Assembly: GCF_014763045.1 (NCBI RefSeq) | Contig: NZ_JACTAG010000002.1 | Coordinates: 1,583,836 to 1,647,835, forward strand | Direction: 5' to 3' | Source: Sulfitobacter aestuariivivens | Lineage (GTDB): Bacteria; Pseudomonadota; Alphaproteobacteria; Rhodobacterales; Rhodobacteraceae | Length of the DNA: 64,000 nt | Part shown: positions 17,934 to 27,596 of the stretch, piece by piece | Position numbering within the stretch: position 1 is the stretch's first letter | Layout: every line of letters begins with the position of its first letter | The notes under the pieces: generated by a model | The model's input: only the letters and a program-made list of their open reading frames with translations | The model's database searches: none | What the model was told of the DNA's origin: nothing | Position numbers and translations under genes: made by a program

Positions 17934-18928
17934 GACCTCAACGCCCCGTCGATCCGGTCACACCGATCATCACATTCGAGAGCTATGTCATCCCGGGCAC
18001 GGTCACCACGCACGAAGCCGGACGCACCGGGTCAGCAGTGCAGACACTGAAGCGGATCGATCCAAAGATTGGTTTGATTAGCGGTGTCGCGCTGCTGGTG
18101 TTCGGTCTGGGGGTGCTGACAGCGGTCCTTATCACCCCGCGCGAGGTACAGACGGTTCCCGTTGCCGATGCACCCCCGGCGCCGCCGCAGACCGCGGCCA
18201 CGCCTGTGGTCTTGCAGCAGGTTGTCGACGCCAGCCTCGCGCAGACGGTGGCGCGCGCGCAGGCGCCCGACATTCTGTCGCCGGTGCCCGCGCAACAGCC
18301 GACACATATCGACGATCTTCATGCGGCGATCCTTGAGGACCTGACACCGAAACGGACCGTTGGCACGCTGACCGACGCAGAACGCGCCGAGCGGGTGCGC
18401 GTCGCGGTCGACATCGTCAGCCGCAACAAGCTGCGGATGCTGCGCGAGGGCGTTCTGGCGGGGCTTTATACGGTCGAGACCCGGCAGGACGGTGACCGCC
18501 GGTTCATTGCGCTTAGAACAGTGAATGCGCACCTGACCAGTGCGACGATGGCGGACCTGCTGAGAAAGGCCGCCGAGGACGGGCAGATTGTGGTGCCCCC
18601 TTCCTTGAGCAGAGCAGACGGCGACGTGGATATGGAGACGATGATCTTCCATCTTGTGCACACGTCGCTTGCCAACGATGGCACAATTGAGGGTGCGGAA
18701 GCCGCCCGAGAGCTTAGCCGTCGGGCCTTTGCCGCGTCGACCGCCGAAACCCGAGACGTTCAGGGGCAGCGGGTCTATGTGGTCAAGGCCGGCGACAGCC
18801 TTGCCTATATCTCATTGCAATTTTACGGGCAGCCCGACGCCTACGAAAAGATTTTTCACGCAAATCGGGCGATCCTTGCTTCGCCCGATCTTATCAAGAC
18901 TGGCCAGCGCCTAATAATTCCAGGATAA
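17930..18928 (+). CDS. Membrane-anchored LysM protein
   Basis: 332-residue protein with a short cytoplasmic N-terminus, one transmembrane helix at about residues 45-68 (GLISGVALLVFGLGVLTAVL), a proline/alanine-rich linker and a C-terminal LysM domain (VYVVKAGDSLAYISLQFYG to GQRLIIPG). LysM binds N-acetylglucosamine-containing glycans, so the C-terminus should sit in the periplasm on peptidoglycan. The central region (about 110-275) is not a family I recognise. It is coupled to the rhodanese-like gene, and a strong terminator follows its stop. Cell-wall anchoring of an envelope process is likely, but the process is unknown. Confidence 0.82.
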   Translation: MRPQRPVDPVTPIITFESYVIPGTVTTHEAGRTGSAVQTLKRIDPKIGLISGVALLVFGLGVLTAVLITPREVQTVPVADAPPAPPQTAATPVVLQQVVDASLAQTVARAQAPDILSPVPAQQPTHIDDLHAAILEDLTPKRTVGTLTDAERAERVRVAVDIVSRNKLRMLREGVLAGLYTVETRQDGDRRFIALRTVNAHLTSATMADLLRKAAEDGQIVVPPSLSRADGDVDMETMIFHLVHTSLANDGTIEGAEAARELSRRAFAASTAETRDVQGQRVYVVKAGDSLAYISLQFYGQPDAYEKIFHANRAILASPDLIKTGQRLIIPG

Positions 18929-18960
18929 TAATAAACACAGGACGCAGCAGCCATTCTGGC

Positions 18961-18998
18961 AACGGGCCGTACCCTTAGGGCGGCCCGTTCGCTTTTTG
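18961..18998 (+). terminator. Rho-independent terminator of the rhodanese-LysM operon
   Basis: AACGGGCCG pairs perfectly with CGGCCCGTT around an 11-base loop, followed by CGCTTTTTG. It lies 32 bases after the LysM stop. Confidence 0.85.
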
Positions 18999-19068
18999 AG
19001 GGCCTTGCGCGATGGCGAATTGCCGTGGCAGACCGAAAGGTGCAGGGTTGGTCAAAAAGAAGGATCCG

Positions 19069-20484
19069 ATGAACAGATACCCCAGAGATTTTCATGGCTA
19101 TGGTGCCACCCCGCCCGATGCAAAGTGGCCCGGAGGCGCGCGGATTGCCGTGCAGTTTGTGCTGAACTACGAGGAAGGTGGCGAAAATTGCCTGCTGCAT
19201 GGCGATGCCGCATCAGAGGCATTCCTTAGCGAGATTGTTGGCGCGCAGCCCTGGCCGGGGCAGCGGAACTGGAACATGGAAAGCATCTATGACTACGGCG
19301 CGCGTGCGGGGTTCTGGCGGCTGCACCGGTTGTTTACCGGGGCGGGCGTTCCGGTCACGGTCTACGGTGTCGCAAGCGCGCTGGCGCGCGCGCCCGGCCA
19401 GGTTGCCGCGATGAAGGACGCCGGTTGGGAGATCGCCAGCCACGGGTTGAAATGGATCGACTACAAGGATCACGGCGAAGCCGAGGAACGTGCCGAGATT
19501 GCCGAGGCGATCCGGTTGCACACCGAAGTGACAGGCGAAGCGCCGCGTGGCTGGTACTGTGGGCGGACGTCGGTGAACACGGTGGCATTGGCAGCGCAAA
19601 CGCAGGTGTTTCGCTATATCTCGGACACCTATGATGACGATCTGCCCTACTGGATGCAGATCGACGGGCGCGATCAGCTGATCATTCCCTATACGCTTGA
19701 TTGCAACGACATGCGGTTCGCAACGGCGCAGGGGTTCAATTCAGGCGATCAGTTCTATGCCTACCTGCGCGATACATTTGATACGCTTTACGAAGAGGGC
19801 AGGGCAGGCAGCGCCAAGATGATGTCCGTTGGACTGCATTGTCGCCTGATCGGGCGGCCCGGACGGGTGCAGGCGCTGAAGCGCTTTCTGGAGTACATCA
19901 AAGGGTTCGAAGGGGTCTGGACCCCGCGCCGGATTGATATCGCGGATCACTGGCGTGCGGTGCATCCGCCCGCAGCACGGCGTGAGCGCCCCAGCCACAT
20001 GGACCGCAAGACGTTTGTCGACACCTTCGGTGGCGTTTTTGAGCATTCTCCGTGGATCGCGGAACGCGCCTTTGATCTTGAGCTGGGGCCTGCGCATGAC
20101 ACCGCACAGGGGCTGCATAGCGCCTTGGCGCGGATGTTTCGGTCTGCGCGCGACGACAAGAAGCTGGGCGTGCTGACCGCGCATCCCGATCTGGCGGGCA
20201 AGCTTGCCGCCGCCAAACGACTGACCGAGGAAAGCACGGCTGAACAAGCCAGCGCCGGACTGGATGCGCTGACCGATGCCGAACGGGCGCAGTTCGAAAA
20301 GCTGAACGCGGCCTATGTGGAGCGTCACGGCTTTCCCTTCATCATTGCGGTCAAGGATCATGACAAGGCGGGCATCCTGCGCGCTTTTGAAACCCGGATT
20401 GCCAATGACACGCACGTTGAATTCGCCACGGCCTGCGCGCAGGTTGAGCGGATCGCGGAAATCCGGTTGGAGGACATCTTGTGA
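19069..20484 (+). CDS. puuE: Bifunctional allantoinase PuuE / OHCU decarboxylase UraD
   Basis: 471-residue fusion for two steps of urate catabolism. Residues 1-300 are the PuuE-type, polysaccharide-deacetylase-like allantoinase (YPRDFHGYGATPPDAKWPGG, NMESIYDYGARAGFWRL, GWYCGRTSVNTV), which opens S-allantoin to allantoate. Residues about 315-471 are UraD (TFVDTFGGVFEHSPWIAERA with the catalytic His, then STAEQASAGLD and LNAAYVERHGFPFIIAVKD), which decarboxylates OHCU to S-allantoin. The physical link would pass the UraD product to PuuE. AGAAGGA precedes the chosen ATG; an in-frame extension upstream overlaps the terminator region. The stop overlaps the next GTG start. Confidence 0.95.
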   Translation: MNRYPRDFHGYGATPPDAKWPGGARIAVQFVLNYEEGGENCLLHGDAASEAFLSEIVGAQPWPGQRNWNMESIYDYGARAGFWRLHRLFTGAGVPVTVYGVASALARAPGQVAAMKDAGWEIASHGLKWIDYKDHGEAEERAEIAEAIRLHTEVTGEAPRGWYCGRTSVNTVALAAQTQVFRYISDTYDDDLPYWMQIDGRDQLIIPYTLDCNDMRFATAQGFNSGDQFYAYLRDTFDTLYEEGRAGSAKMMSVGLHCRLIGRPGRVQALKRFLEYIKGFEGVWTPRRIDIADHWRAVHPPAARRERPSHMDRKTFVDTFGGVFEHSPWIAERAFDLELGPAHDTAQGLHSALARMFRSARDDKKLGVLTAHPDLAGKLAAAKRLTEESTAEQASAGLDALTDAERAQFEKLNAAYVERHGFPFIIAVKDHDKAGILRAFETRIANDTHVEFATACAQVERIAEIRLEDIL

Positions 20485-21290
20485 CCTATGCATTCCCGCC
20501 CGGCGGTCTGCCGGATCAATCGGTGAACCCTGAGGGCACAGCCGTTTTTACGCCGGCCTACGCGGTGCTGCCTGCCGTCACTCAGCGCGATATCGTCACC
20601 AGCTTTCTGCCCGGCTGGAAGGGCATGCGCATGTGGGTTCTGGCACGCCCGCTGAGCGGCTTTGCTGAGACGTTTTCACAATACGCTGTTGAGCTGGAAC
20701 CGGGTGGGGGAACCGACGCGCCGGAAGACGACCCTGAAGCACAGTCCGTTGTGCTGATCGCGCGCGGCGGCGTGACGCTGAACATCGACGGCAAGGTGCA
20801 TAATATGGCGGAGGGCGGCTATGCCTACATTCCGCCCGAAGCGACGTGGACGATCTGGAACGATGGGGCAGAAACGGCCCAGCTGCATTGGGTGCGCAAA
20901 CGGTATGTGCCTGCCGACGGGGTTGATCTGCCAGAGGCCTTTGTGACCTCGGACAAGGAAGTGGCCCCCATAGAAATGCCCGATTGCGATGGTGTCTGGG
21001 CGACGACGCGCTTTGTTGACCCCACTGACCTGCGCCATGACATGCACGTCAATATCGTCACGTTCAAACCGGGCGGGCGCATCCCCTTTGCCGAAACCCA
21101 TGTCATGGAACACGGGCTTTATGTGCTGGAAGGAACGGCGGATTATCTGCTGAACACGGATTGGGTCAGTGTCGAGCCGGGGGATTTCATGTGGCTGCGC
21201 GCCTTTTGCCCGCAAGCCTGCATCGCCACCGGGGACGGGCCGTTTCGGTACCTTCTCTACAAGGATGTGAACCGGCACATGCCGCTTTAG
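20481..21290 (+). CDS. (S)-ureidoglycine aminohydrolase, bicupin
   Basis: 269-residue cytoplasmic Mn-dependent bicupin that releases ammonia from S-ureidoglycine to give S-ureidoglycolate, after allantoate amidohydrolase. The N-terminal cupin is at about 60-140 (ARGGVTLNIDGKVHNMAEGGY) and the catalytic C-terminal cupin at about 180-265, with metal ligands in FAETHVMEHGLYVLEG. Translation starts at GTG inside the puuE-uraD stop (GTGA), indicating coupling. It belongs to the AllE/UGlyAH group. No allantoate amidohydrolase lies next to it; an M20 amidohydrolase at 39-40 kb is a possible candidate. Confidence 0.9.
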   Translation: MTYAFPPGGLPDQSVNPEGTAVFTPAYAVLPAVTQRDIVTSFLPGWKGMRMWVLARPLSGFAETFSQYAVELEPGGGTDAPEDDPEAQSVVLIARGGVTLNIDGKVHNMAEGGYAYIPPEATWTIWNDGAETAQLHWVRKRYVPADGVDLPEAFVTSDKEVAPIEMPDCDGVWATTRFVDPTDLRHDMHVNIVTFKPGGRIPFAETHVMEHGLYVLEGTADYLLNTDWVSVEPGDFMWLRAFCPQACIATGDGPFRYLLYKDVNRHMPL

Positions 21291-21369
21291 CGGGCGTTCC
21301 AACCGGAAGGCGCTGTCTATTCAGGCGACCCAGAGCCCCGCAAAATATAGTGAAGATTTTCCTTGATCC

Positions 21370-21413
21370 ACAACATGCAGTGGTCCCATAAAGTTGTAGC
21401 CTAAAAAATAGGC
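21370..21413 (+). promoter_or_regulatory. Folded leader of the purine permease, candidate riboswitch
   Basis: The 147-base leader holds two small hairpins. In the first, ACAAC (21370-21374) pairs with GTTGT (21393-21397), and inside it ATG pairs with CAT, leaving an AAA bulge and a purine-rich loop. The second is GCCTA/TAGGC with an A5 loop (21399-21413). The start codon follows 25 bases later. A xanthine/urate riboswitch (the NMT1 type) is known upstream of permeases of this kind in proteobacteria; I cannot confirm the match by eye. Confidence 0.35.
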
Positions 21414-21437
21414 AGAAAAATACGACAGGGACAAACC

Positions 21438-22757
21438 ATGACAGAGACAACAACGGGCGCTTTTCGCGATCCGAATGACACGCCGCCGCTGGCACAGGCG
21501 GTGCCGCTGGGCTTGCAGCATGTGCTGGCGATGTTTGCATCGAACGTTACGCCTTCGATCATTGTAGCCGGGGCCGCCGGACTGGCCTTTGGTGGGCCAG
21601 AGCAGGTCTATCTTATCCAGATGGCAATGCTTTTTGCGGGCATCGCGACGCTGTTTCAGACCGTGGGTGTGGGCCCGGTGGGCGCGCGATTGCCGATCAT
21701 GCAGGGCACGTCTTTCGCTTTTGTTGGTGTGCTGGCAGGCATCGCAGCGACGCAGGGTCTGGGGGTCGCGCTGACGGCCTGTATCATTGGCGGTGCGATC
21801 CACTTCGTGCTGGGCGCGTTCATCAGTAAGCTGCGGTGGCTTTTTCCGCCACTGGTGACGGGGCTCGTGATTCTGGCCATCGGTCTTTATCTCATCCCCG
21901 TGGCGATCAAGTATGCCGCCGGCGGGGCGGCGAGTTTCCAGATGGAGGCCGAGAGCTTTGGGTCGCTCAAGCACTGGTCCGTCGCACTGACGGTGGTGAT
22001 TGTGGCGCTGGTGCTCAAGTTCTTTACCAAGGGCACCATCAGCAATGCGGCGATCCTGATCGGGCTGGTTGCGGGCTATGTGCTGGCCTTTCTTCTGGGC
22101 ATGGTCAGCTTTGGCGCGGTGGGCAAGGCCAGCTGGATCACGGGGATCACGCCATTGCCCTACGGGTTTGAGTTCTCATTGGGGGCTGTCATTGCCGTGA
22201 CGCTGGTTTGCATCGTCTCGGCCATCGAAACGGTGGGTGATACCGAAGCGACCACCAAAGCAGGGGCGGGCCGGGGTGCCAGCGACCGGGAGATTGCCGG
22301 CGCCACATATGCCGACGGTCTGGGCACGGCGATTGCCGGTGTCTTTGGCGGCTTGCCCAATACATCGTTCAGCCAGAACGTGGGCATTGTCGGGATGACA
22401 GGCATCATGTCGCGGCACGTGGTCACGATCGGGGCACTGGTGCTGATCCTTTGCGGGCTGATCCCCAAGATCGGGGCTGTCATCGCCTCTATGCCGCTGC
22501 CCGTGCTGGGTGGGGGTGTGATCGTGATGTTCGGGATGGTCGCAGCAGCGGGGCTCAACGTGCTGAGCGAAGTGCGGATGAACCGCCGGAACATGGTGAT
22601 CATCGCCGTTTCTCTGGCGGCAGGTCTGGGTCTGAACCTGGTGCCGACGGCGGTGCAGTATCTGCCGGGCGTGGTCAAGACATTGGCGACCTCGGCCGTG
22701 GCGCCCACAGCCTTGGTGGCGATCGTGCTTAATCTGGCGCTGCCGGAAGAGATCTGA
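21438..22757 (+). CDS. NCS2-family nucleobase:cation symporter (xanthine/urate permease)
   Basis: 439-residue inner-membrane transporter with about 12-14 helices. NCS2 marks are the signature QNVGIVGMTGIMSR near residue 315 and the conserved acid in CIVSAIETVGDTEATTKAG on helix 8, which shapes the substrate site. PVGARLPIMQGTSFAFVG matches the helix-3 region of xanthine/urate carriers. Downstream position in a cluster with puuE-uraD, ureidoglycine aminohydrolase and uraH makes urate or xanthine the likely cargo. A terminator follows the stop. Confidence 0.93.
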   Translation: MTETTTGAFRDPNDTPPLAQAVPLGLQHVLAMFASNVTPSIIVAGAAGLAFGGPEQVYLIQMAMLFAGIATLFQTVGVGPVGARLPIMQGTSFAFVGVLAGIAATQGLGVALTACIIGGAIHFVLGAFISKLRWLFPPLVTGLVILAIGLYLIPVAIKYAAGGAASFQMEAESFGSLKHWSVALTVVIVALVLKFFTKGTISNAAILIGLVAGYVLAFLLGMVSFGAVGKASWITGITPLPYGFEFSLGAVIAVTLVCIVSAIETVGDTEATTKAGAGRGASDREIAGATYADGLGTAIAGVFGGLPNTSFSQNVGIVGMTGIMSRHVVTIGALVLILCGLIPKIGAVIASMPLPVLGGGVIVMFGMVAAAGLNVLSEVRMNRRNMVIIAVSLAAGLGLNLVPTAVQYLPGVVKTLATSAVAPTALVAIVLNLALPEEI

Positions 22758-22777
22758 CCCTTGGGCTGACGATAACT

Positions 22778-22814
22778 GGGCCTGCGCCGGATCCGGTGCA
22801 GGCCCTTGCTGTTT
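22778..22814 (+). terminator. Rho-independent terminator after the NCS2 permease
   Basis: GGGCCTGC pairs with GCAGGCCC, and the inner arms CCGG/CCGG extend the stem with one G-T pair; TTGCTGTTT follows. It lies 20 bases after the stop. Confidence 0.7.
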
Positions 22815-22901
22815 CCGCGCTTTTGTCTCGTCGAAAATTCCTGTTGATAACTGTGCCCTACGGGTAGCGGAATCGCCCGCAGCCATGCTAGGTTTTGCGT
22901 C

Positions 22902-24734
22902 ATGGCATCCCCGAACCCCAATATAGGCGAAAATCGCCCGTCGATCCGTCAATTGGACGATGCTGCCATCAACCGGATTGCCGCAGGCGAAGTGGTGGAG
23001 CGCCCGGCCTCTGCGGTCAAGGAATTGGTTGAGAATGCCATTGATGCAGGTGCGCGGCGGATCACGGTTGACTATGCCGATGGGGGCAAGACGCTGATCC
23101 GGGTGACGGACGATGGGTGCGGGATATCCGGCGCGGATTTGCCACTTGCGCTGTCGCGCCACGCGACCTCCAAGATCGATGGCTCGGACCTGCTGAACAT
23201 CCATACCTTCGGTTTCCGGGGTGAGGCGTTGCCGTCGCTTGGTGCGGTGGGGCGGCTGTCCATCGCCAGCCGTCCCGAGGGCGAGGATGGCGCACAGATT
23301 TCGGTCAATGGCGGCCAGATGGGGGCGGTCAAACCAGCCGCCCTGAACGGCGGCACGGTGGTCACCTTGCGTGATCTGTTCTTTGCCACGCCCGCGCGGC
23401 TCAAGTTCCTGCGCACGGACCGGGCTGAGGCGCAGGCGATTGGTGATGTGGTCAAGCGGCTTGCGATGGCCGAACCCTTTGTGCAGTTCGTTCTGCGCGA
23501 TGTGTCAGGCGAAGGCGCGGGGCGCGAGGTGTTTCGTGCAGGTGCCGAGCAGGGTGATATGTTTGCCGCGTTGCATGGCCGTTTGGCGGGTGTTCTGGGC
23601 CGTGAGTTTGCCGAGAACGCGCTGGCGATCGACGCGCAGCGCGAAGGGCTGCATCTGACCGGGTATGCCGCGTTGCCGACTTATTCGCGCGGCTCTGCCG
23701 TGGCGCAGTATCTGTTCGTCAACGGACGGCCTGTGAGGGACAAGCTGCTGGTAGGGGCGCTGCGCGGGGCCTATTTCGATTTTTTGAGCCGCGACCGGCA
23801 TCCGGCGGCGGCATTGTTCATTGGTTGCGATCCGACGCTGGTGGATGTGAACGTGCACCCAGCGAAATCCGAGGTGCGGTTCCGCGATCCGGGGCTGGCC
23901 CGGGGATTGATTGTATCGGCCTTGCGGCACGCGCTGGCCGAGGCCGGGCACCGCGCGTCAACGACGGTGGCCGGGGCCACGCTGGGGGCGATTACGCCGG
24001 AGCCTTTGGGCGCCCGGGTTTATCAGATGGATCGGCCTGCACCCGGGCCAATGGCCCCGCCGCCTATGGCTGGTTTTGCTGAAACCCAGGGTGTCTGGGG
24101 GCGGGTGGATGTACCGGACGATGTGGTGGTCGCAGAAAGCGATGAAGCACAGAGTTACCCGCTGGGGACCGCACGGGGACAGGTGCATGAGAACTACATC
24201 ATTGCGCAGACCGACACCGGCATGGTGATCGTCGATCAGCATGCAGCGCACGAACGGTTAGTCTATGAAAAGCTCAAGCGGCAGATGGCCGAAAACGGCG
24301 TGGCCGCGCAGGCGCTGCTGATCCCTGAGATTGTTGAGCTTTCGGCAAATGACTGCGCGCAGCTGTTGGCGTTGTCCGCAGAACTGGAAAAATTCGGGTT
24401 GGGCATCGAGGCCTTTGGCGGCAGTGCGATTGCGGTGCGCGAGACGCCCGCCATTCTGGGCACCGTCGATGCCCGGGCCATGCTGCTGGATATCCTTGAT
24501 GAGTTGGCCGACCAGAACGACAGCAATCTGCTGCAGGCGCGGATTGAGGCGATCCTCAGCCGGATTGCCTGCCACGGTTCAATCCGGTCGGGCCGCCGGA
24601 TGCGTGCCGAAGAGATGAACGCGCTGTTGCGCGAGATGGAGGCGACGCCGCATTCCGGGCAGTGCAACCATGGCCGGCCCACCTATGTAGAGCTTAAGCT
24701 GGCCGACATTGAGCGGCTGTTCGGGCGAACATGA
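22902..24734 (+). CDS. mutL: DNA mismatch repair protein MutL
   Basis: 610-residue mismatch-repair mediator linking MutS to strand cutting. The N-terminal GHKL ATPase has motif [12 protein letters not shown], motif II DDGCGI and motif [12 protein letters not shown]. The C-terminal domain carries [12 protein letters not shown], matching the DQHA(X)2E(X)4E endonuclease motif, plus ACHGSIRSG and CNHGRPT. This is therefore the self-nicking type of MutL, as expected where MutH is absent. Its stop overlaps the rmuC start (ATGA). Confidence 0.97.
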   Translation: MASPNPNIGENRPSIRQLDDAAINRIAAGEVVERPASAVKELVENAIDAGARRITVDYADGGKTLIRVTDDGCGISGADLPLALSRHATSKIDGSDLLNIHTFGFRGEALPSLGAVGRLSIASRPEGEDGAQISVNGGQMGAVKPAALNGGTVVTLRDLFFATPARLKFLRTDRAEAQAIGDVVKRLAMAEPFVQFVLRDVSGEGAGREVFRAGAEQGDMFAALHGRLAGVLGREFAENALAIDAQREGLHLTGYAALPTYSRGSAVAQYLFVNGRPVRDKLLVGALRGAYFDFLSRDRHPAAALFIGCDPTLVDVNVHPAKSEVRFRDPGLARGLIVSALRHALAEAGHRASTTVAGATLGAITPEPLGARVYQMDRPAPGPMAPPPMAGFAETQGVWGRVDVPDDVVVAESDEAQSYPLGTARGQVHENYIIAQTDTGMVIVDQHAAHERLVYEKLKRQMAENGVAAQALLIPEIVELSANDCAQLLALSAELEKFGLGIEAFGGSAIAVRETPAILGTVDARAMLLDILDELADQNDSNLLQARIEAILSRIACHGSIRSGRRMRAEEMNALLREMEATPHSGQCNHGRPTYVELKLADIERLFGRT

Positions 24735-25975
24735 TCACCTTCCTTGGACAAAGCTACGCCTACGACGATCCGCGTGTGATTGCGGCAGCCTTTGGTGCCG
24801 CGATTTTGGTACTGGTGCTGGTGCTTTTGATCATGGCCGTGCGTGCGGCGGGACGGTCAGCGCGGATGGCCGCGCCATTGGGTCAACAAATACAGGTGTT
24901 GGGCGGCCACGTGCAGCAATTGGGCGCCTCTCAGGAACGGTTGCAGGGCGGATTGCAGACCGTATCTGACACGCAGGCCAACGCACAGACGCAGATGATC
25001 CAGACAGTGGAAGCGCGGCTGAACACGGTGCAGCTGCAGATGCAGGAGCGGCTCGCGGACAACGCGGCGCTATCGCAACGGGCGCTTTCTGAGATGCAGG
25101 AACGCATGAACACCACGCTGCACGGATCGGCCAAGCAGACGACGACGAGCCTGACGCAATTGCAGGAACGGCTGGCGGCCATCGACAAGGCGCAGGACAA
25201 TATCACCAAGCTTTCGGGAGATGTGTTGTCGCTGCAGGATATCCTGAGCAACAAGCAGACGCGCGGGGCGTTTGGGGAAATTCAGCTGACCGATATCGTG
25301 TCCAAAGCGCTGCCAAAAGACAGCTACGCCTTGCAGGCGACGCTGAGCAACGGCAAACGGGCTGATTGTCTGATCCAGCTGCCCAATCCGCCGGGGCCCA
25401 TCGTGATCGACAGCAAGTTTCCCTTGGAAGCCTATGAAGCGCTGCGCAACGCAGAGACGGAATTTGCGCTGAAAGACGCGGTTGCAAAGATGCGCGTGTC
25501 GGTCAAGGCGCATATCAAGGCAATTTCCGAGAAGTACATCATCGAGGGCGAGACGGCGGACGGTGCCTTGATGTTTCTGCCGTCCGAGGCGGTTTATGCC
25601 GAGTTACACGCCAACTTTCCCGAGCTTATCCGCGAAGGGTTCGCTGCGCGGGTCTGGATCGTGTCCCCGACAACCTGCATGGCCACGCTCAATACCATGC
25701 GCGCCATTCTCAAGGACGCGCGGATGCAGGAACAGGCGGGTGCCATCCGCAAGGAATTGGGCATGTTGCACGCGGACGTGGAGCGGCTGGTGACGCGGGT
25801 TGGCAGGCTGGACACGCATTTCAACCAGGCACGCAAGGATGTCGATGACATTCTGATCAGTGCTGAAAAGTCATCCAAGCGGGCAGGGCGTCTGCACAAC
25901 TTTGATTTTGAAGAGTTGTCCGAAACCGTGGCGGACGAAACAGTCGTGCCGTTGGGAAAGCCCAAGCCAAGCTGA
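24731..25975 (+). CDS. rmuC: DNA recombination protein RmuC
   Basis: 414-residue protein. An N-terminal membrane helix (about 17-38, [20 protein letters not shown]) is followed by a long coiled coil rich in Q, L and E (about 50-165). The RmuC core follows: [37 protein letters not shown] with its PD-(D/E)XK-like acid-K set, and [20 protein letters not shown]. RmuC limits DNA inversion and other rearrangements in E. coli; a nuclease role is predicted. It is coupled to mutL, placing two genome-stability genes on one transcript. Confidence 0.95.
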   Translation: MITFLGQSYAYDDPRVIAAAFGAAILVLVLVLLIMAVRAAGRSARMAAPLGQQIQVLGGHVQQLGASQERLQGGLQTVSDTQANAQTQMIQTVEARLNTVQLQMQERLADNAALSQRALSEMQERMNTTLHGSAKQTTTSLTQLQERLAAIDKAQDNITKLSGDVLSLQDILSNKQTRGAFGEIQLTDIVSKALPKDSYALQATLSNGKRADCLIQLPNPPGPIVIDSKFPLEAYEALRNAETEFALKDAVAKMRVSVKAHIKAISEKYIIEGETADGALMFLPSEAVYAELHANFPELIREGFAARVWIVSPTTCMATLNTMRAILKDARMQEQAGAIRKELGMLHADVERLVTRVGRLDTHFNQARKDVDDILISAEKSSKRAGRLHNFDFEELSETVADETVVPLGKPKPS

Positions 25976-25983
25976 CAGGCCGG

Positions 25984-26880
25984 TCAGTCGGATGAGAGAG
26001 GCGCGCAGGTCGCCTTGAGCCAATCCAGAAACAGGCGGACCTGACCCGGAACGGGACCATTGGCGTAAATCGCGTAGTAGGCCCCGCGCATATCCAACGC
26101 CGCCTCGACCTTGACCAGAGAGCCGTCGGCAAGGCGGTCCCTGATAATCAGTTCGGGCCCGAAATGCAGGCCGTATCCCATCAGCAGGGCCTCAAGTTCC
26201 ATCTTGCCGCTGCCGGGGTCGACAAGGGTAATGGCGTCGGGGTCGCATCCGACCATCCGCACGGCCTGTTCAAAAGCACCCCCGCCGATGCCCCGGTCAG
26301 ATATCCATGGCATTGTTGCAAGGTCGACCTTGCCATTTCCAACCAGGGCCGGTGCCGCGCTGATGACCATTGGAGTTTCGACCAGTGTGATCTGTTGGTG
26401 CTGCGCCCATTGATGACCCGGTGCGTCGCCCCGGATGACCACGTCAAAGTTTTCCAGATCGACGGGGGCGGTGTTGCCGTCGGGTGAAAAGGAAACCTGA
26501 ACAGTCGGGTGTTGCTTCCAGAATGCGCCCAACCTTGGCAGGATCACCGAGCTTGCAAAATAGTCTGTGGTCGAGACACGCACCCCACGGCTGGCTTCGG
26601 CGCGATGCAGATCGTCGATGCCGTCCGCGATCAGGGTAAAGGCCGCGTGCAAGGGTTCGGACAATCGGCGTCCTGCGTCGGTCAGGGCCAATCCCCGGCC
26701 CTCTTTTCGCACCAGCGGGGTGCCGATATCCACCTCAAGTTTGCGGACCTGCTGCGCAATGGCGGCAGGCGTCACATTGAGCGCCCTTGCGGCGGCTGAA
26801 TACCCCTCAAGCCGCGCGGTCGCCTCAAAGGCGCGCAGGGTGGTCAAGGACGGAATCCGGGACCAGTTGATATCGGCCAT
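25984..26880 (-). CDS. LysR-family transcriptional regulator (GcvA-like)
   Basis: 298-residue LTTR. The N-terminal winged helix-turn-helix is RIPSLTTLRAFEATARLEGY to SAAARALNVTPAAIAQQVRKL (about residues 7-65). The effector domain covers about 93-290, with the short terminal wing typical of the GcvA/AmpR subgroup (TPMVISAAPALVGNGKVDLATMPWI). It is divergent from the secreted NTF2-like gene across 131 bases, its most likely target. It is convergent with rmuC, eight bases apart. The effector is unknown. Confidence 0.92.
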   Translation of the reverse strand: MADINWSRIPSLTTLRAFEATARLEGYSAAARALNVTPAAIAQQVRKLEVDIGTPLVRKEGRGLALTDAGRRLSEPLHAAFTLIADGIDDLHRAEASRGVRVSTTDYFASSVILPRLGAFWKQHPTVQVSFSPDGNTAPVDLENFDVVIRGDAPGHQWAQHQQITLVETPMVISAAPALVGNGKVDLATMPWISDRGIGGGAFEQAVRMVGCDPDAITLVDPGSGKMELEALLMGYGLHFGPELIIRDRLADGSLVKVEAALDMRGAYYAIYANGPVPGQVRLFLDWLKATCAPLSSD

Positions 26881-27011
26881 TTGATAGTTCTTCTTAAAGG
26901 TTAAACATTATTCCTGACTCTCAGCCGTCAGCGTAGCATGTTAGAAAGTTCCTGTTAACACGAGTTACAGAATTTCCATCATTAGCTCAGCTATCAATAA
27001 AGGGGGTCATT

Positions 27012-27521
27012 ATGACTATTAAGTCCACTATCTTCGCCGCTGCGGTCGCTGCCGTTGCCCTGTCACAGGTCGCGGGTGCGACAAGCCGGCAGGAAGAGGC
27101 CGTTCATCAGGCACATGAGAGATATCTGGCCGCAATCAATGCCAATGATACGGATGCGTTTCTTGCAACTGTGACCGATGACATTGTGTTTATTGCGCCA
27201 AACTCACCCGTGATGGTCGGCAAGACCCAGGTTGGACCATGGGTGCGCGGCTATTTTGATGCCGTGGAAACATCCTGGCAGAAAACATCGGTCGAATTTG
27301 TTGTCTCGGGCGACTGGGCGTTCGAGCGGTATACCTATCAAGCTGTCGATACGCCTCGAGCAGGCGGCGCGGCGTCAGTCGATACGGGCAATGGCATAAA
27401 TATCTACCGCGTCGGCCAAGACGGCGTCTGGCGGGTTGCGCGGGATGTCTGGGCGACGGACGGGGGGCCAGTGGTGACCCTTGAAGGTGGCACCTGTATG
27501 GGTGTGGCCGCCCCCTGCTGA
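27012..27521 (+). CDS. Secreted NTF2/SnoaL-like protein
   Basis: 169-residue exported protein. A signal peptide spans about 1-23 (MTIKSTIFAAAVAAVALSQVAGA). The mature part is one NTF2-like fold of the DUF4440/SnoaL type: HQAHERYLAAINANDTDAFL, the FIAPNSPVMVGK strand and GNGINIYRVGQDGVWRVARDVWA. Two cysteines near the C-terminus (C164 and C169 by count) may form a disulfide. AAAGGGGGTC precedes the ATG. The divergent LysR gene suggests regulation. The ligand or reaction is unknown. Confidence 0.8.
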   Translation: MTIKSTIFAAAVAAVALSQVAGATSRQEEAVHQAHERYLAAINANDTDAFLATVTDDIVFIAPNSPVMVGKTQVGPWVRGYFDAVETSWQKTSVEFVVSGDWAFERYTYQAVDTPRAGGAASVDTGNGINIYRVGQDGVWRVARDVWATDGGPVVTLEGGTCMGVAAPC

Positions 27522-27559
27522 GCGGGCGGCCCATTGGACCGCAAGACGCCGTGAAGTCA

Positions 27560-27590
27560 AAAAGGGCCGCCCAAGGGTGGCCCTTTTGTT
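27560..27590. terminator. Bidirectional terminator between the NTF2-like gene and chrR
   Basis: AAAAGGGCC pairs with GGCCCTTTT around a 10-base loop. T-rich sequence follows on both strands, so it serves both convergent genes. Confidence 0.85.
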
Positions 27591-27596
27591 ACTTCA

